Below are positions 51,609-60,322 of a DNA stretch of 64,000 nucleotides, piece by piece. Under the pieces are notes generated by a model that saw only the letters and a program-made list of their open reading frames with translations, searched no databases and was not told where the DNA came from. Source of the DNA: Candidatus Proelusimicrobium tauri (lineage in GTDB: Bacteria > Elusimicrobiota > Elusimicrobia > Elusimicrobiales > Elusimicrobiaceae); assembly GCA_002311025.1 (NCBI GenBank), contig DBYY01000001.1, forward strand, positions 62,001 through 126,000, read 5' to 3'. Position numbers and translations under genes: made by a program. Position 1 is the first letter of the stretch. Every line of letters starts with the position of its first letter.

Positions 51609-51965
51609 ATGGTAGAAAGAGTAAAAAGACTTGAAAGTTTATTTTTAGAAGAAATCAATTCCCTTGTTTCCCGTCTTATTGCAAGCGGGCATTTTAGCGG
51701 ATTTATAACTTTAACGGCGGTTAGGGTTTCCAAAGATTTAACCACCGCAAAAGTATTTTATTCGGTTTTCGGTAATGACGCCGATAAAAAAAATGCCGCA
51801 AAACAACTTGCCCATTTAAGGGGGGAAATCGGCGCGGCTTTGCGTTCAAGAGTGCATATTAAAAGGATACCTTCCTTTACTTTTGAACTTGATAATACGC
51901 CTGAAAGAGCGTCTGCTGTGGAAAAGATTTTTGCCAAAATAGAAAAAGAACATGAAGAAAAATAA
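51609..51965 (+). CDS. rbfA: Ribosome-binding factor A
   Basis: Late 30S maturation and cold-shock factor. 118 residues from ATG 51609 (120 from ATG 51603). KH-like fold with ERVKRLESLFLEEIN, TLTAVRVSKDLTTAKVFYSV, RGEIGAALRSRVHIKRIPSFTFELD. TAAAAT (51595-51600) is eight bases before ATG 51609 and no Shine-Dalgarno exists, so leaderless translation is likely. Overlaps nrnA by 14 bases. Confidence 0.92.
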   Translation: MVERVKRLESLFLEEINSLVSRLIASGHFSGFITLTAVRVSKDLTTAKVFYSVFGNDADKKNAAKQLAHLRGEIGAALRSRVHIKRIPSFTFELDNTPERASAVEKIFAKIEKEHEEK

Positions 51966-52926
51966 TACTTTAAAAGAAATTGTTCAAGCCATAAAAAAAG
52001 GTAAACGTTTTTTTGTCGCCGGGCATCAAAATCCCGACGGGGATAGTCTTGGTTCAACTTTGGCTTTAACTTCGCTTTTACAAAGAATGGGAAAAGAAGT
52101 TTATCCCTTCAGCAAAGATAGACCGGGCGATGATTTATTTTTCTTGCCGGCTTTAAACAGCGTTAATTTCGGTATTTTACCGAAAAAATACGACTATGAT
52201 ACTTTAATTATGCTTGAATGTTCAGAACCCACCCGTGGCGGCAACCTTGATATTTGTTTTAAAAATGCAAAACAAGTAATAAACATTGACCACCACATAA
52301 CAGGTCAATTTTACGGCGATTTGAATTATATTGATGCGCTTGCCTCTTCCACGGCGGAAATTATGGTCCGCCTTTTTAAAGAGATGAACGCAAAACCAAC
52401 CGCAAACGAGGCAACCTGTCTTTACACCGGTCTTGTTACCGATACAGCGCGTTTTTTACACTCCAACACCACGCCTGAAAGTATGGCAGCAGGTGCTTTT
52501 TTGCTTGAGTGCGGTGCTAATATTAAATTAATAAACACAATAATTTACAACACAAAACCTTACCCTGAAATGAAACTTCTCGGTCGTGCTTTAGAAAAAT
52601 TAAAACTGCACCACCAAAAACAAATTGCGGAAATTTCTTTACTTAAATCCGATTTCAAAAAACTTAAAACTGACCCTCGCCACACACAAGGCATTGTAAG
52701 CCAACCGATAATGGTGCCAAGTGTTGAAGTTTCCCTTCTTTTAAGGGAAGAGCCGGGCAAAATTGCGGTAAACTTGCGCTCAAAAGGCAAAGTGGATGTT
52801 AGCGCAGTTGCTCAAGAGTTCGGCGGCGGCGGGCACGCAAGAGCAGCCGGTTTTAAAATTGCCAAAGGCAATCTTGAAACTATCAAAAAGAAACTTCTAA
52901 AAGCCGTTAAAGAAAGATTAAAATGA
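51952..52926 (+). CDS. nrnA: DHH/DHHA1 nanoRNase / pAp phosphatase
   Basis: 324 residues. DHH phosphoesterase domain: GHQNPDGDSLGSTLAL and NIDHHITG. A C-terminal DHHA1 domain ends with GGGGHARAAGF. It degrades short RNA oligomers and 3'-phosphoadenosine 5'-phosphate in related enzymes. The position between rbfA and truB is common in bacteria. Confidence 0.93.
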   Translation: MKKNNTLKEIVQAIKKGKRFFVAGHQNPDGDSLGSTLALTSLLQRMGKEVYPFSKDRPGDDLFFLPALNSVNFGILPKKYDYDTLIMLECSEPTRGGNLDICFKNAKQVINIDHHITGQFYGDLNYIDALASSTAEIMVRLFKEMNAKPTANEATCLYTGLVTDTARFLHSNTTPESMAAGAFLLECGANIKLINTIIYNTKPYPEMKLLGRALEKLKLHHQKQIAEISLLKSDFKKLKTDPRHTQGIVSQPIMVPSVEVSLLLREEPGKIAVNLRSKGKVDVSAVAQEFGGGGHARAAGFKIAKGNLETIKKKLLKAVKERLK

Positions 52927-53618
52927 CACAACTTCTTGGTCTTTTGCCCATAGATAAAACACCGGGGTGGACCTCGCACGATGTTATTGCTTATACTCGC
53001 GGGATTTTAAGTTGTTATGAGTTTTCCCGTATCGGACACTCGGGCACGCTTGACCCCATGGCAAGCGGACTTTTGCTTGTTTTAATCGGGCGTGAAGCCA
53101 CTAAAAGACAACCCGAGTTTTTAGGGCTTGATAAAGTTTATCAGGCACAAATAACTTTGGGTATTTTAACAGATTCTTGGGATATGCAGGGCTTTATTTT
53201 AAAGGAAGAACCTTGCCCCAAAATCACTTTAAAACAAGTTAAAGAAGCACTTAAAACTATGACGGGCAAAATAAAACACCCTATACCTTTTTACAGCGCA
53301 AAAAAAGTTAAAGGCCAAGCCATGTATGACCACGCAAGAAAGGGCGTTAATATCAAAAAAGAAAGTGTTGTGGAAATTTATAAATATTCTAAAATATCTT
53401 TAAAAGATAATATCATTAGTTTTGAAGTTTTTTGCTCTAGCGGCACTTATATCAGAAGTCTTGCTTATATGCTTGGCGAGAAACTTGGCACTTTTGGCAC
53501 ACTTAGCGCGTTAAGAAGAACGCAAATCGGCTCTTACAAAATTAAAGATGCCCTGCCCCTTGATACACTTAGAAAAAGCGCGCCGGAGGATATAGTAAAA
53601 TGGGTAAAAAGTTTATAA
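52923..53618 (+). CDS. truB: tRNA pseudouridine-55 synthase
   Basis: 231 residues. Catalytic Asp in GHSGTLDPMASGLL; also VYQAQITLG, PIPFYSAKKVKGQAMYDHAR and SSGTYIRSLAYMLGE. It lacks the C-terminal PUA extension of E. coli TruB, as many short TruBs do. Overlaps nrnA by four bases and ribF by 19. Confidence 0.95.
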   Translation: MTQLLGLLPIDKTPGWTSHDVIAYTRGILSCYEFSRIGHSGTLDPMASGLLLVLIGREATKRQPEFLGLDKVYQAQITLGILTDSWDMQGFILKEEPCPKITLKQVKEALKTMTGKIKHPIPFYSAKKVKGQAMYDHARKGVNIKKESVVEIYKYSKISLKDNIISFEVFCSSGTYIRSLAYMLGEKLGTFGTLSALRRTQIGSYKIKDALPLDTLRKSAPEDIVKWVKSL

Positions 53619-54478
53619 CAATAGGCACTTTTGACGGCGTGCATCTTGGCCACAAATTTATTTTTGAAACTCTTAAAAAACTTGCCACCAAAAATAATTT
53701 AGAGCCGCTTATTTTAACTTTTGATTTTGCGCCAAAACTTTTAAAAAATAATGATACCAAAAACAAAGTTTTAACTTTACCCGGCGAAAAACTTGCCTTA
53801 ATCAAACAGGAAAATTGCGAAGTTAAAAAACTTGATTTTGAAAAAATAAAAAATTTAACCTGCCAAGAGTTTTTTGATATTCTTTTGAAAGATTATAAAA
53901 TGGGCGGTATTTTAACGGGGGAAGATTTTGCCTTCGGCAAAGATCGCCTTGGTAAAAAAGATTTTCTAGCAAAAGCATGTGCCGATAATAACATAATTTA
54001 CTCTTGCCAAAATTTTGTTAATAATAAAGAAGGCCACAAAATTTCTTCATCTTTAATACGCAAATTTTTAGAACAGGGCGAAGCTAGCCTTGCCGCTAAA
54101 ATGCTCGGGCATTTTTACACTTTAGAGGGGCTTATTGTTAAAGGCCAGCAACTTGGGCGCCAAATGGGTTTTGCAACGGCCAATTTAAAAATTGATACTT
54201 GCAAAATATTGCCTAAAGGCGTTTTTGCCGTAAAAGTTTTTTTAGAGGGGAAAGAATATAAAGGCGTTTGTAATATCGGCCTTAGGCCAACTGTGGAAAA
54301 AAACGGCGCGCCTTTATGCGAAGTCCACATTTTAGATTTTAACCAAGATATTTACGGCAAAATTTTGCAAATTGCCCTTGTTGCCAAAATCCGCGGGGAA
54401 AAGAAATTTGACTCCCTCGGAGAACTTACCCAACAAATTAACAAAGATACCGCTAGCGCAATAAGAATACTTGGATAA
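53600..54478 (+). CDS. ribF: Bifunctional riboflavin kinase / FAD synthetase
   Basis: 292 residues. The N-terminal nucleotidyltransferase has IGTFDGVHLGHKFI and SSSLIRKFLEQGE. The C-terminal kinase has GRQMGFATANLKI, GVFAVKVFLEGKEYKGVCNIGLRPTV and EVHILDF. Makes FMN then FAD. Last gene of the rbfA operon. Confidence 0.96.
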   Translation: MGKKFITIGTFDGVHLGHKFIFETLKKLATKNNLEPLILTFDFAPKLLKNNDTKNKVLTLPGEKLALIKQENCEVKKLDFEKIKNLTCQEFFDILLKDYKMGGILTGEDFAFGKDRLGKKDFLAKACADNNIIYSCQNFVNNKEGHKISSSLIRKFLEQGEASLAAKMLGHFYTLEGLIVKGQQLGRQMGFATANLKIDTCKILPKGVFAVKVFLEGKEYKGVCNIGLRPTVEKNGAPLCEVHILDFNQDIYGKILQIALVAKIRGEKKFDSLGELTQQINKDTASAIRILG

Positions 54479-54479
54479 A

Positions 54480-56243
54480 TTATTTTACAATACTAGTCAG
54501 CAATTTTATTAAGGCCTTTTGGTTTGGCTCTTTTGCGCGTTTTGAAATTATTTGTTTTTGCCCTTTGCTTTGCACTATAACATAATTGTTTTTTAACTCA
54601 AAAACAGAACGCTCGGGTGTATTTTCAAACAAACTTCTACCTATCATATTTTGCGGTGTCTTAAAGCCGGTAAGCCCTAAAATAGTTGGCGCGATATCCT
54701 GCTGGGAAGCATTTTTATCAGTTGTCAAAACTTCTTCAATTTTATTTTTGGTAATTAAAATAAAAGGTACTTCCTCAAAGTTCTTTTGGTAATTTTTAAC
54801 CAAAGGGCCAATATCTAAATTAGCATAAAAGGGGTGGTCGGCCGTAACAATAAGCAAAGTGTCATCGTCAAGCAAATTTTCCTTTTGTAAATTTTCAATA
54901 AAAAGACCAAGTTCATAATCGTAATTTCTAAATGCGCGCGCCATATTTGGCCTATCATAAGCGGTGGCAATTTTGGGGTCAATATCATCAAGATTTAAAG
55001 GGGGGTATGTTTGGCCTAAATAATCTGTTCTGCCGCTTGGCACGTGGGTATCAACATTTAAAATGTCAATAAAAACTTTTTTGTCGCGGTTTTCTTTAAG
55101 ATAATTGATAGTAAAATCAAACAAAGATCTATCGGTAAGTCCCCACCAGGCAATTTTATCTTTATAAGGCGTGCTAGCAAAATAATCTGCGCCGTAAATC
55201 TCGCTAAAACCGGCTTGTTTGAAAAGAACATCTTCGTTCATATAATGTTCGTTAGCACCGCGTATAAAAGCAGTTTTAAAGCCATTATCTCTTAAAATTT
55301 TCACAAAGGACAAAGGATACTCGTTTTCAAACATAAGTTCGGGGTTTGCGTGGCCCGAAAAAATAACACTTAAGCCGTATAAGGTGGAAATTGTAGTCGG
55401 TTTTAAAGAAACATTGGGGTAAGTTTTTTTAAGATTATCAATAACCGCACTTGCTGCTGGCGGAATACTTGGATTAACCATATTGCTAAATTTATTTGAA
55501 AGGGCCTCAGTAGTTATCAAAATTATGCGTTTATAATTTTTTTTGTTAACAAAATCGCTTGGCCTAAAAAGATTATAATTTTGGGCGGCAAGTTGTATTT
55601 CGCTATCGTCAAGGGGCAAAACTTCAGGTGTAGATTTTTTGTTTATTGAATCTTTAACAATACCGGCCAAAGTTGTATCCATAAGTTGCGTGCTAAAGAA
55701 TGCCTGCGGGGTCTTTAAATAAAAAATCGGCGAGATAATAGAAACAACTAACAAAAGCACCGCCGAGAAAGCCATTTTTTTGGCACTAATGTGGCGGCTT
55801 GGTGCGTGCCAAAATTTGCCCACAACAAAGAAGGGGAAAAAGTAAATAAAAGCAAAATAACAAAGCAGGCGGATATCCGTCATAAACTGATATTGTGCCC
55901 CGCCAAGTGTCATAACATGTTTTAAGCCAAATCTTTCCTTAAAATACATCAAAAGAACAATATCTGCCGTAATCGTTATATAATAAAGAAAAAATACTAA
56001 AGCAAAAACACCGCGTTTTTTAAAACCTAAAATATGCACGATATAAAAAATTATGGAAATTGTTAAAAACTCCACGCAAAATTTTGTTAAAAGCCCAATA
56101 GTTAAGGTGGATAAACTAAAGGCCTCAAGTTGCCAAAGACCGATAAAATAAAAAACTATGCCCGGCAAACTCAAAAGAGAAAAAAGCAAAAAATCTTGTT
56201 TTAAAAGCAAAAAATACTTTTTAATTAACTTCATATAGAGCAT
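54480..56243 (-). CDS. LTA-synthase-like sulfatase-fold membrane transferase
   Basis: 587 residues (584 if ATG 56234 is used). Five N-terminal transmembrane helices, then a large extracytoplasmic alkaline-phosphatase/sulfatase domain (about 215-560). Metal/nucleophile motifs: ILITTEALSNKF (Thr nucleophile), IRGANEHYMNED, NVDTHVPSGRTDYLG and VTADHPFYA. Relatives transfer glycerol-phosphate or phosphoethanolamine to envelope glycolipids or glycans; which group this one moves is not visible. It ends one base after ribF in convergent orientation, without a clear terminator. Confidence 0.88.
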   Translation of the reverse strand: MLYMKLIKKYFLLLKQDFLLFSLLSLPGIVFYFIGLWQLEAFSLSTLTIGLLTKFCVEFLTISIIFYIVHILGFKKRGVFALVFFLYYITITADIVLLMYFKERFGLKHVMTLGGAQYQFMTDIRLLCYFAFIYFFPFFVVGKFWHAPSRHISAKKMAFSAVLLLVVSIISPIFYLKTPQAFFSTQLMDTTLAGIVKDSINKKSTPEVLPLDDSEIQLAAQNYNLFRPSDFVNKKNYKRIILITTEALSNKFSNMVNPSIPPAASAVIDNLKKTYPNVSLKPTTISTLYGLSVIFSGHANPELMFENEYPLSFVKILRDNGFKTAFIRGANEHYMNEDVLFKQAGFSEIYGADYFASTPYKDKIAWWGLTDRSLFDFTINYLKENRDKKVFIDILNVDTHVPSGRTDYLGQTYPPLNLDDIDPKIATAYDRPNMARAFRNYDYELGLFIENLQKENLLDDDTLLIVTADHPFYANLDIGPLVKNYQKNFEEVPFILITKNKIEEVLTTDKNASQQDIAPTILGLTGFKTPQNMIGRSLFENTPERSVFELKNNYVIVQSKGQKQIISKRAKEPNQKALIKLLTSIVK

Positions 56244-56322
56244 AACCCCTTAAAAAATGATAAAATAATTATACTATTTAATGGGGCAGTAAGTCTGCCC
56301 AAAAATATGTTTGAGGTATTTT

Positions 56323-58074
56323 ATGGAAAACGCAAATATAGAAGTAAAAAGACATAGTTGTTCACACATTTTGGCGGCCGCCGTGCAGGAACTTTTTAAA
56401 GGCACAAAACTTGGTATCGGTCCTGCTATTGAAAACGGCTTTTATTATGATTTTTTATCAGATCATAAATTCACTCCCGAAGACCTCAAAACAATAGAAA
56501 AAAAGATGCAGCAAATTGTTGCTTCAGCCCAGCCCTTTGTCTGCCAAAAAATCAGCAAGCAAGACGCTTTAAAAATGTTTGAAGCAAAAGGCGAAGAATT
56601 TAAAGTTGAGTTAATTAAAGAATTGCCCGAAGATGAAATAACCATCTATACAAACGGCAATTTTACCGATTTATGCCGCGGTCCGCATATGGAACACACG
56701 GGCAAAATCAAACATTTTAAACTTACCCACACTGCCGGTGCTTATTGGCGCGGTGATGAAAAACGCCCCCAAATGCAACGCATTTACGGCATTGCTTTTG
56801 AAACAAAAGAAGAACTAAACGATTATATCAAACAGCAAGAAGAAGCCGCAAAACGCGACCACCGCAAACTTGGAACTGATTTAAAATTATTCTTTATGGA
56901 TGAAGATATCGGCCCGGGTCTTGTTTTATGGCAACCTAAAGGTGGTATGCTTAGAAAAACTTTGGAAGATTGGATAAGAGCGGAAAACCTTAAACGCGGT
57001 TATGATATGGTTTTTAGCCCGCATATTGCACGCCTGCACTTGTGGCAAAAATCCGGCCACGCAAACTTTTATAGCGAAAATATGTTTAGTCCTATTGAAG
57101 TTGACGACCAAAAATATCAGTTAAAACCGATGAACTGCCCTTTCCACATTTCAATTTACAATTCCGAACTTAGAAGTTATCGCGATTTGCCTTTGCGTCT
57201 AGCCGAACTCGGCACGGTGTATCGCTATGAACGCTCCGGCGTTATGCACGGACTTTTAAGAGTGCGCGGTTTTACCCAAGATGATGCCCACATTTTCTGC
57301 ACGCCCGAGCAAATTGAAAGCGAAGTTCAGGCTTGTTTTGAATTTGCTTTACATATTTTTAAAACTTTTGGTTTTGAAAAGTATAAAGTGGAACTTTCCA
57401 CTTGGGATGAAACCAAGCCGGAAAATTACACCGGCAAAGCAGAAGATTGGAACCGCGCCCAAGCCGCTTTGGAAGATGTCTTAAAAAAGAACAATATTCC
57501 TTATACCGCCCAAGCAGGCGAGGCCGCCTTCTACGGCCCCAAAATTGATATTAAGTTAATTGACGCTATCGGCCGTCCGTGGCAACTTTCCACAATCCAG
57601 TTTGACTTTAACTTGCCCGAACGCTTTGACTTAACTTATATCGCAAAAGAAGGCAGACAAAGACCTTTAATGGTCCACAGAGCAATGCTTGGTTCTATTG
57701 AACGCTTTATCGGTATTTTAATTGAGCATTATGCCGGTTTATTCCCTCTTTGGCTTGCCCCGGTCCAAGCAAAAATTTTAACTTTGACTGATGAGCAAAT
57801 ACCTTTTGCCAAAGAACTTGCCCAAAAGATGCGCGAAGCCGGCCTTCGCCCCGAACTTGATTTAAGGCCCGAGAAACTCGGCGCAAAAATCCGCCAAGCC
57901 CACCTTGAAAAAGTGCCTTATACTTTAGTTATCGGCGCCAAAGAAGCCCAAAATAAGACTGCCACCATCCGCCTTAGAAGTGGCAAGAACTTGGAAGGCG
58001 TTTCAGTAGATGATTTAATTGCTAAACTTAGTGATGAAGTTAAATCTTTCAGTTTAAAACCTTACTTCGAATAA
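56323..58074 (+). CDS. thrS: Threonyl-tRNA synthetase lacking the TGS domain
   Basis: 583 residues from ATG 56323, with GAGG seven bases upstream. The protein begins directly with the editing domain (KRHSCSHILAAAVQELF, HTAGAYWRGDE), so the TGS domain found in E. coli ThrS is absent. Class II core: MNCPFHISIY with the zinc Cys, RYERSGVMHGLLRVRGFTQDDAHIFC, and motif 3 LMVHRAMLGSIERFIGIL. The C-terminal anticodon-binding domain ends the protein. A small hairpin GGGCAG/CTGCCC (56284-56300) lies in the leader, but no T-box features. Confidence 0.95.
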   Translation: MENANIEVKRHSCSHILAAAVQELFKGTKLGIGPAIENGFYYDFLSDHKFTPEDLKTIEKKMQQIVASAQPFVCQKISKQDALKMFEAKGEEFKVELIKELPEDEITIYTNGNFTDLCRGPHMEHTGKIKHFKLTHTAGAYWRGDEKRPQMQRIYGIAFETKEELNDYIKQQEEAAKRDHRKLGTDLKLFFMDEDIGPGLVLWQPKGGMLRKTLEDWIRAENLKRGYDMVFSPHIARLHLWQKSGHANFYSENMFSPIEVDDQKYQLKPMNCPFHISIYNSELRSYRDLPLRLAELGTVYRYERSGVMHGLLRVRGFTQDDAHIFCTPEQIESEVQACFEFALHIFKTFGFEKYKVELSTWDETKPENYTGKAEDWNRAQAALEDVLKKNNIPYTAQAGEAAFYGPKIDIKLIDAIGRPWQLSTIQFDFNLPERFDLTYIAKEGRQRPLMVHRAMLGSIERFIGILIEHYAGLFPLWLAPVQAKILTLTDEQIPFAKELAQKMREAGLRPELDLRPEKLGAKIRQAHLEKVPYTLVIGAKEAQNKTATIRLRSGKNLEGVSVDDLIAKLSDEVKSFSLKPYFE

Positions 58075-58096
58075 TCTTTTATTTGAAAGGCAAAAT

Positions 58097-58139
58097 AAAA
58101 AACACCCTTGCTTCATAAAAAAGAGCAAGGGTGTTTTTT
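58097..58139. terminator. Bidirectional terminator
   Basis: AAAAAACACCCTTGCT / AGCAAGGGTGTTTTTT, 16-bp perfect hairpin between convergent thrS and the 58183 gene. Confidence 0.88.
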
Positions 58140-58182
58140 AACTATAAGACAAAAGAACTAAAAGTTTATAGCAATAAATCAT

Positions 58183-59064
58183 TTAAACAGGCAGTTCTTG
58201 ATTTATTTCTTTTTCTAGAGGATCTTTCATTTCCGAAGGCTTTTGAATATCTTTCAATAGATTGTTTTTTATTCCCTTATATACCTTTATTTTCTGTATA
58301 GGTTTGCAAGGAACGCCCTTGCTTTTTCTAATACTTTCTATAGTTTGCACATCTTTTTCAATGGATTCCATCTCTTCTTCCGTATAATTTTCTTTATTAT
58401 CTAATGCTTGAGCCTCATCCCCTATAATTGTCCTCATAACCGGAACATTATATCCATAGCGGTCTTTTTCGGGCGGAAATAAAGAACATAAATTATTGAT
58501 ATTGTATTGAGCCATATCTAACTCAGGCTCGCAAAGAATCTCATTATCCATAAGATTGATAATAGGATCTTTATATCCACCATCTATATTGCACTTTTCT
58601 AAATATTTGGCGGCAAAAGGTATCAAAGCCATTTTTGTTATAGGCATATCTGTTATATATGCTTTTAATTCCTTACAAGAAGAGAGTTTTTCAATTTCTC
58701 TTGTTTCCACTCTACTTAAGATAATATTCAGTCCATAGCCGAAAGCAAAAACATATTTGGAATTATATAGAAATTGTTTGTGATTTGTTTGGTTTTGTAA
58801 TAATTGCGTAATTGTCTCAATGGGGACTTTTGCTTCCGTTAGAAGTTCAAAGTGTTTTAAACAATATTTATCCCCGTTACAAGTGGAATCTATAAGGGAC
58901 TGCGGGTTCTCTTTTGCTATAAAGTTATTGATTTCTTGTTTTAACTCGTTTAGGTAAGGATTGCTTATTTCTTTTTTAATCTTTTTGATATTATCATTTG
59001 CTAAAGCACTTACTGCAGTTAGCAAAAGTGTGGCAAAAATCAAGAATATTATTTTATTTTTCAT
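58183..59064 (-). CDS. Exported protein of unknown function
   Basis: 293 residues with a signal peptide (about 1-22, ending VSALAND). The mature part is mostly helical and charged, with several cysteines (TCNGDKYC, SCKEL, KCNIDGG, LCEPELD, NLCS, VPCK). No family recognised. Its promoter carries the upstream element also found before the exported-protein genes at 18289 and 24179. AAAGG lies upstream of the ATG. Confidence 0.75.
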   Translation of the reverse strand: MKNKIIFLIFATLLLTAVSALANDNIKKIKKEISNPYLNELKQEINNFIAKENPQSLIDSTCNGDKYCLKHFELLTEAKVPIETITQLLQNQTNHKQFLYNSKYVFAFGYGLNIILSRVETREIEKLSSCKELKAYITDMPITKMALIPFAAKYLEKCNIDGGYKDPIINLMDNEILCEPELDMAQYNINNLCSLFPPEKDRYGYNVPVMRTIIGDEAQALDNKENYTEEEMESIEKDVQTIESIRKSKGVPCKPIQKIKVYKGIKNNLLKDIQKPSEMKDPLEKEINQELPV

Positions 59065-59105
59065 AAATTTTTTCCTTTTTTTATTTATGTTTCCTACTAA
59101 ATTAA

Positions 59106-59175
59106 ATTATAGGACACAAAAGTTATTGTTACAAGGGGCAAAGGACCTAAATTAATATGGGTACAAAGTCCTATA
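59106..59175 (-). promoter_or_regulatory. Promoter with TAGGTC-type upstream element (copy C)
   Basis: Minus strand: TATAGG (59175-59170), ACCCAT, TTAATTTAGGTC (59155-59144), TTGTAA (59134-59129), 17 bases, TATAAT (59111-59106). Every block sits at the same offset as in the 24076-24145 promoter, although the bases between blocks differ. Confidence 0.72.
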
Positions 59176-59267
59176 AATAAAAAACACTCTTATTTTTTTA
59201 TAAGCGAGGGTTTTTTAGTCGTAATTTGCATTGTATGATAGAATATATATATAAAGGAGGATTTTTT

Positions 59268-60320
59268 ATGGATTTTAAACTTTTTGAAAAATTAAGTTCC
59301 ACTCCCGCTGCCTGCGGCAGAGAAGAACTTTTAAGAGAAACAATTTTACCTATCATTAAACCTTTGGTTGATGAAGTTAGAACCGATGCTTTAGGCAATA
59401 TTATTGCCCTAAAAAAAGGCAAAGGTAAATTTAAACTTATGCTTGATGCCCATATGGACGAAGTTTCCGCAAGAGTTAGATATATTGAAGAAAGTGGCTT
59501 TTTACGCTTTGTTACCACCGGCGGTATTGACGCAAGAACTTTAGTTGCTCAAAGAGTCAAAATTCAAACCAAAAAACACGGTATTTTAACAGGGGTAATC
59601 GGTTCAAAACCGGCGCACTATTTAACCGCAGCAGATCTTGCCAAAGCAGCCAGTGTTGACAGCCTTTTTATTGATACAGGCCTTGACGGTAAAACTGCAA
59701 AAGAAGTTTTCAGTATGGGCGATCCCATTACTTTAGACAGAGCCCCTATTGAATTTGGCAAAGATATGTTTAGTGCCAAAGCAATTGACGACAGAGCCGG
59801 CGTTTATATCCTTTTAAAAGTTATGGAAAATTTACCCAAAGACCACGATGCCGATATTTATTTTACCTTTACCACACAAGAAGAGTTCGGCCTTATCGGT
59901 TGCCAATGTGCGGTTTTTGATATTAAACCTGATGCTGCTTTAGCCGTTGATACAACCGGCGCACTTGATACTCCGGGTATTCCTGCACAAGATTTTGTTT
60001 TAAAACTTGGGCAGGGTATCGGTATCAGTATGGTAGATAGAACAACAATAGCAAATCAAGGAGTGGTTGACCACCTTGTTGAAATTTGCCAAAAACATAA
60101 AATTCCCCATCAATTAAGGGTTGCCTCAAGAGGTTCTAATGACGGTATGATTATCCAAAGACACGCAGGAGCCGTGCCGGAATGTACTTTATCTGTGCCG
60201 GTTCGTTATATCCACTCCAATGTGGAAGTAGCCAATAAAAACGATGTCGACGCCGCCGTTGCTTTAGTGGAAAATTTTGCCCTTGAGTGTTGCCCCTCAA
60301 GATATACACCGGAAATTTAA
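59268..60320 (+). CDS. M42-family metal aminopeptidase
   Basis: 350 residues from ATG 59268 (AAAGGAGG upstream; the longer frame from 59226 has none). Two-metal site: H and D in DAHMDEVS, D in AIDDRAGVY, EE in TTQEEFGLIG, D in AVDTTG, H in RYIHSNVE. These large cytoplasmic oligomers remove N-terminal residues from peptides; glutamyl or broad specificity cannot be told apart here. Two bases before the transketolase-like gene. Confidence 0.93.
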   Translation: MDFKLFEKLSSTPAACGREELLRETILPIIKPLVDEVRTDALGNIIALKKGKGKFKLMLDAHMDEVSARVRYIEESGFLRFVTTGGIDARTLVAQRVKIQTKKHGILTGVIGSKPAHYLTAADLAKAASVDSLFIDTGLDGKTAKEVFSMGDPITLDRAPIEFGKDMFSAKAIDDRAGVYILLKVMENLPKDHDADIYFTFTTQEEFGLIGCQCAVFDIKPDAALAVDTTGALDTPGIPAQDFVLKLGQGIGISMVDRTTIANQGVVDHLVEICQKHKIPHQLRVASRGSNDGMIIQRHAGAVPECTLSVPVRYIHSNVEVANKNDVDAAVALVENFALECCPSRYTPEI

Positions 60321-60322
60321 CT

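Noticed and set aside
56284..56300. Hairpin in the thrS leader considered as T-box or attenuator
   Set aside because: Only a 6-bp GGGCAG/CTGCCC stem; no T-box sequence, specifier loop or terminator/antiterminator pair.
59178..59217. Imperfect hairpin upstream of the M42 peptidase gene considered as a terminator
   Set aside because: Arms pair with bulges, and no plus-strand gene ends just before it.
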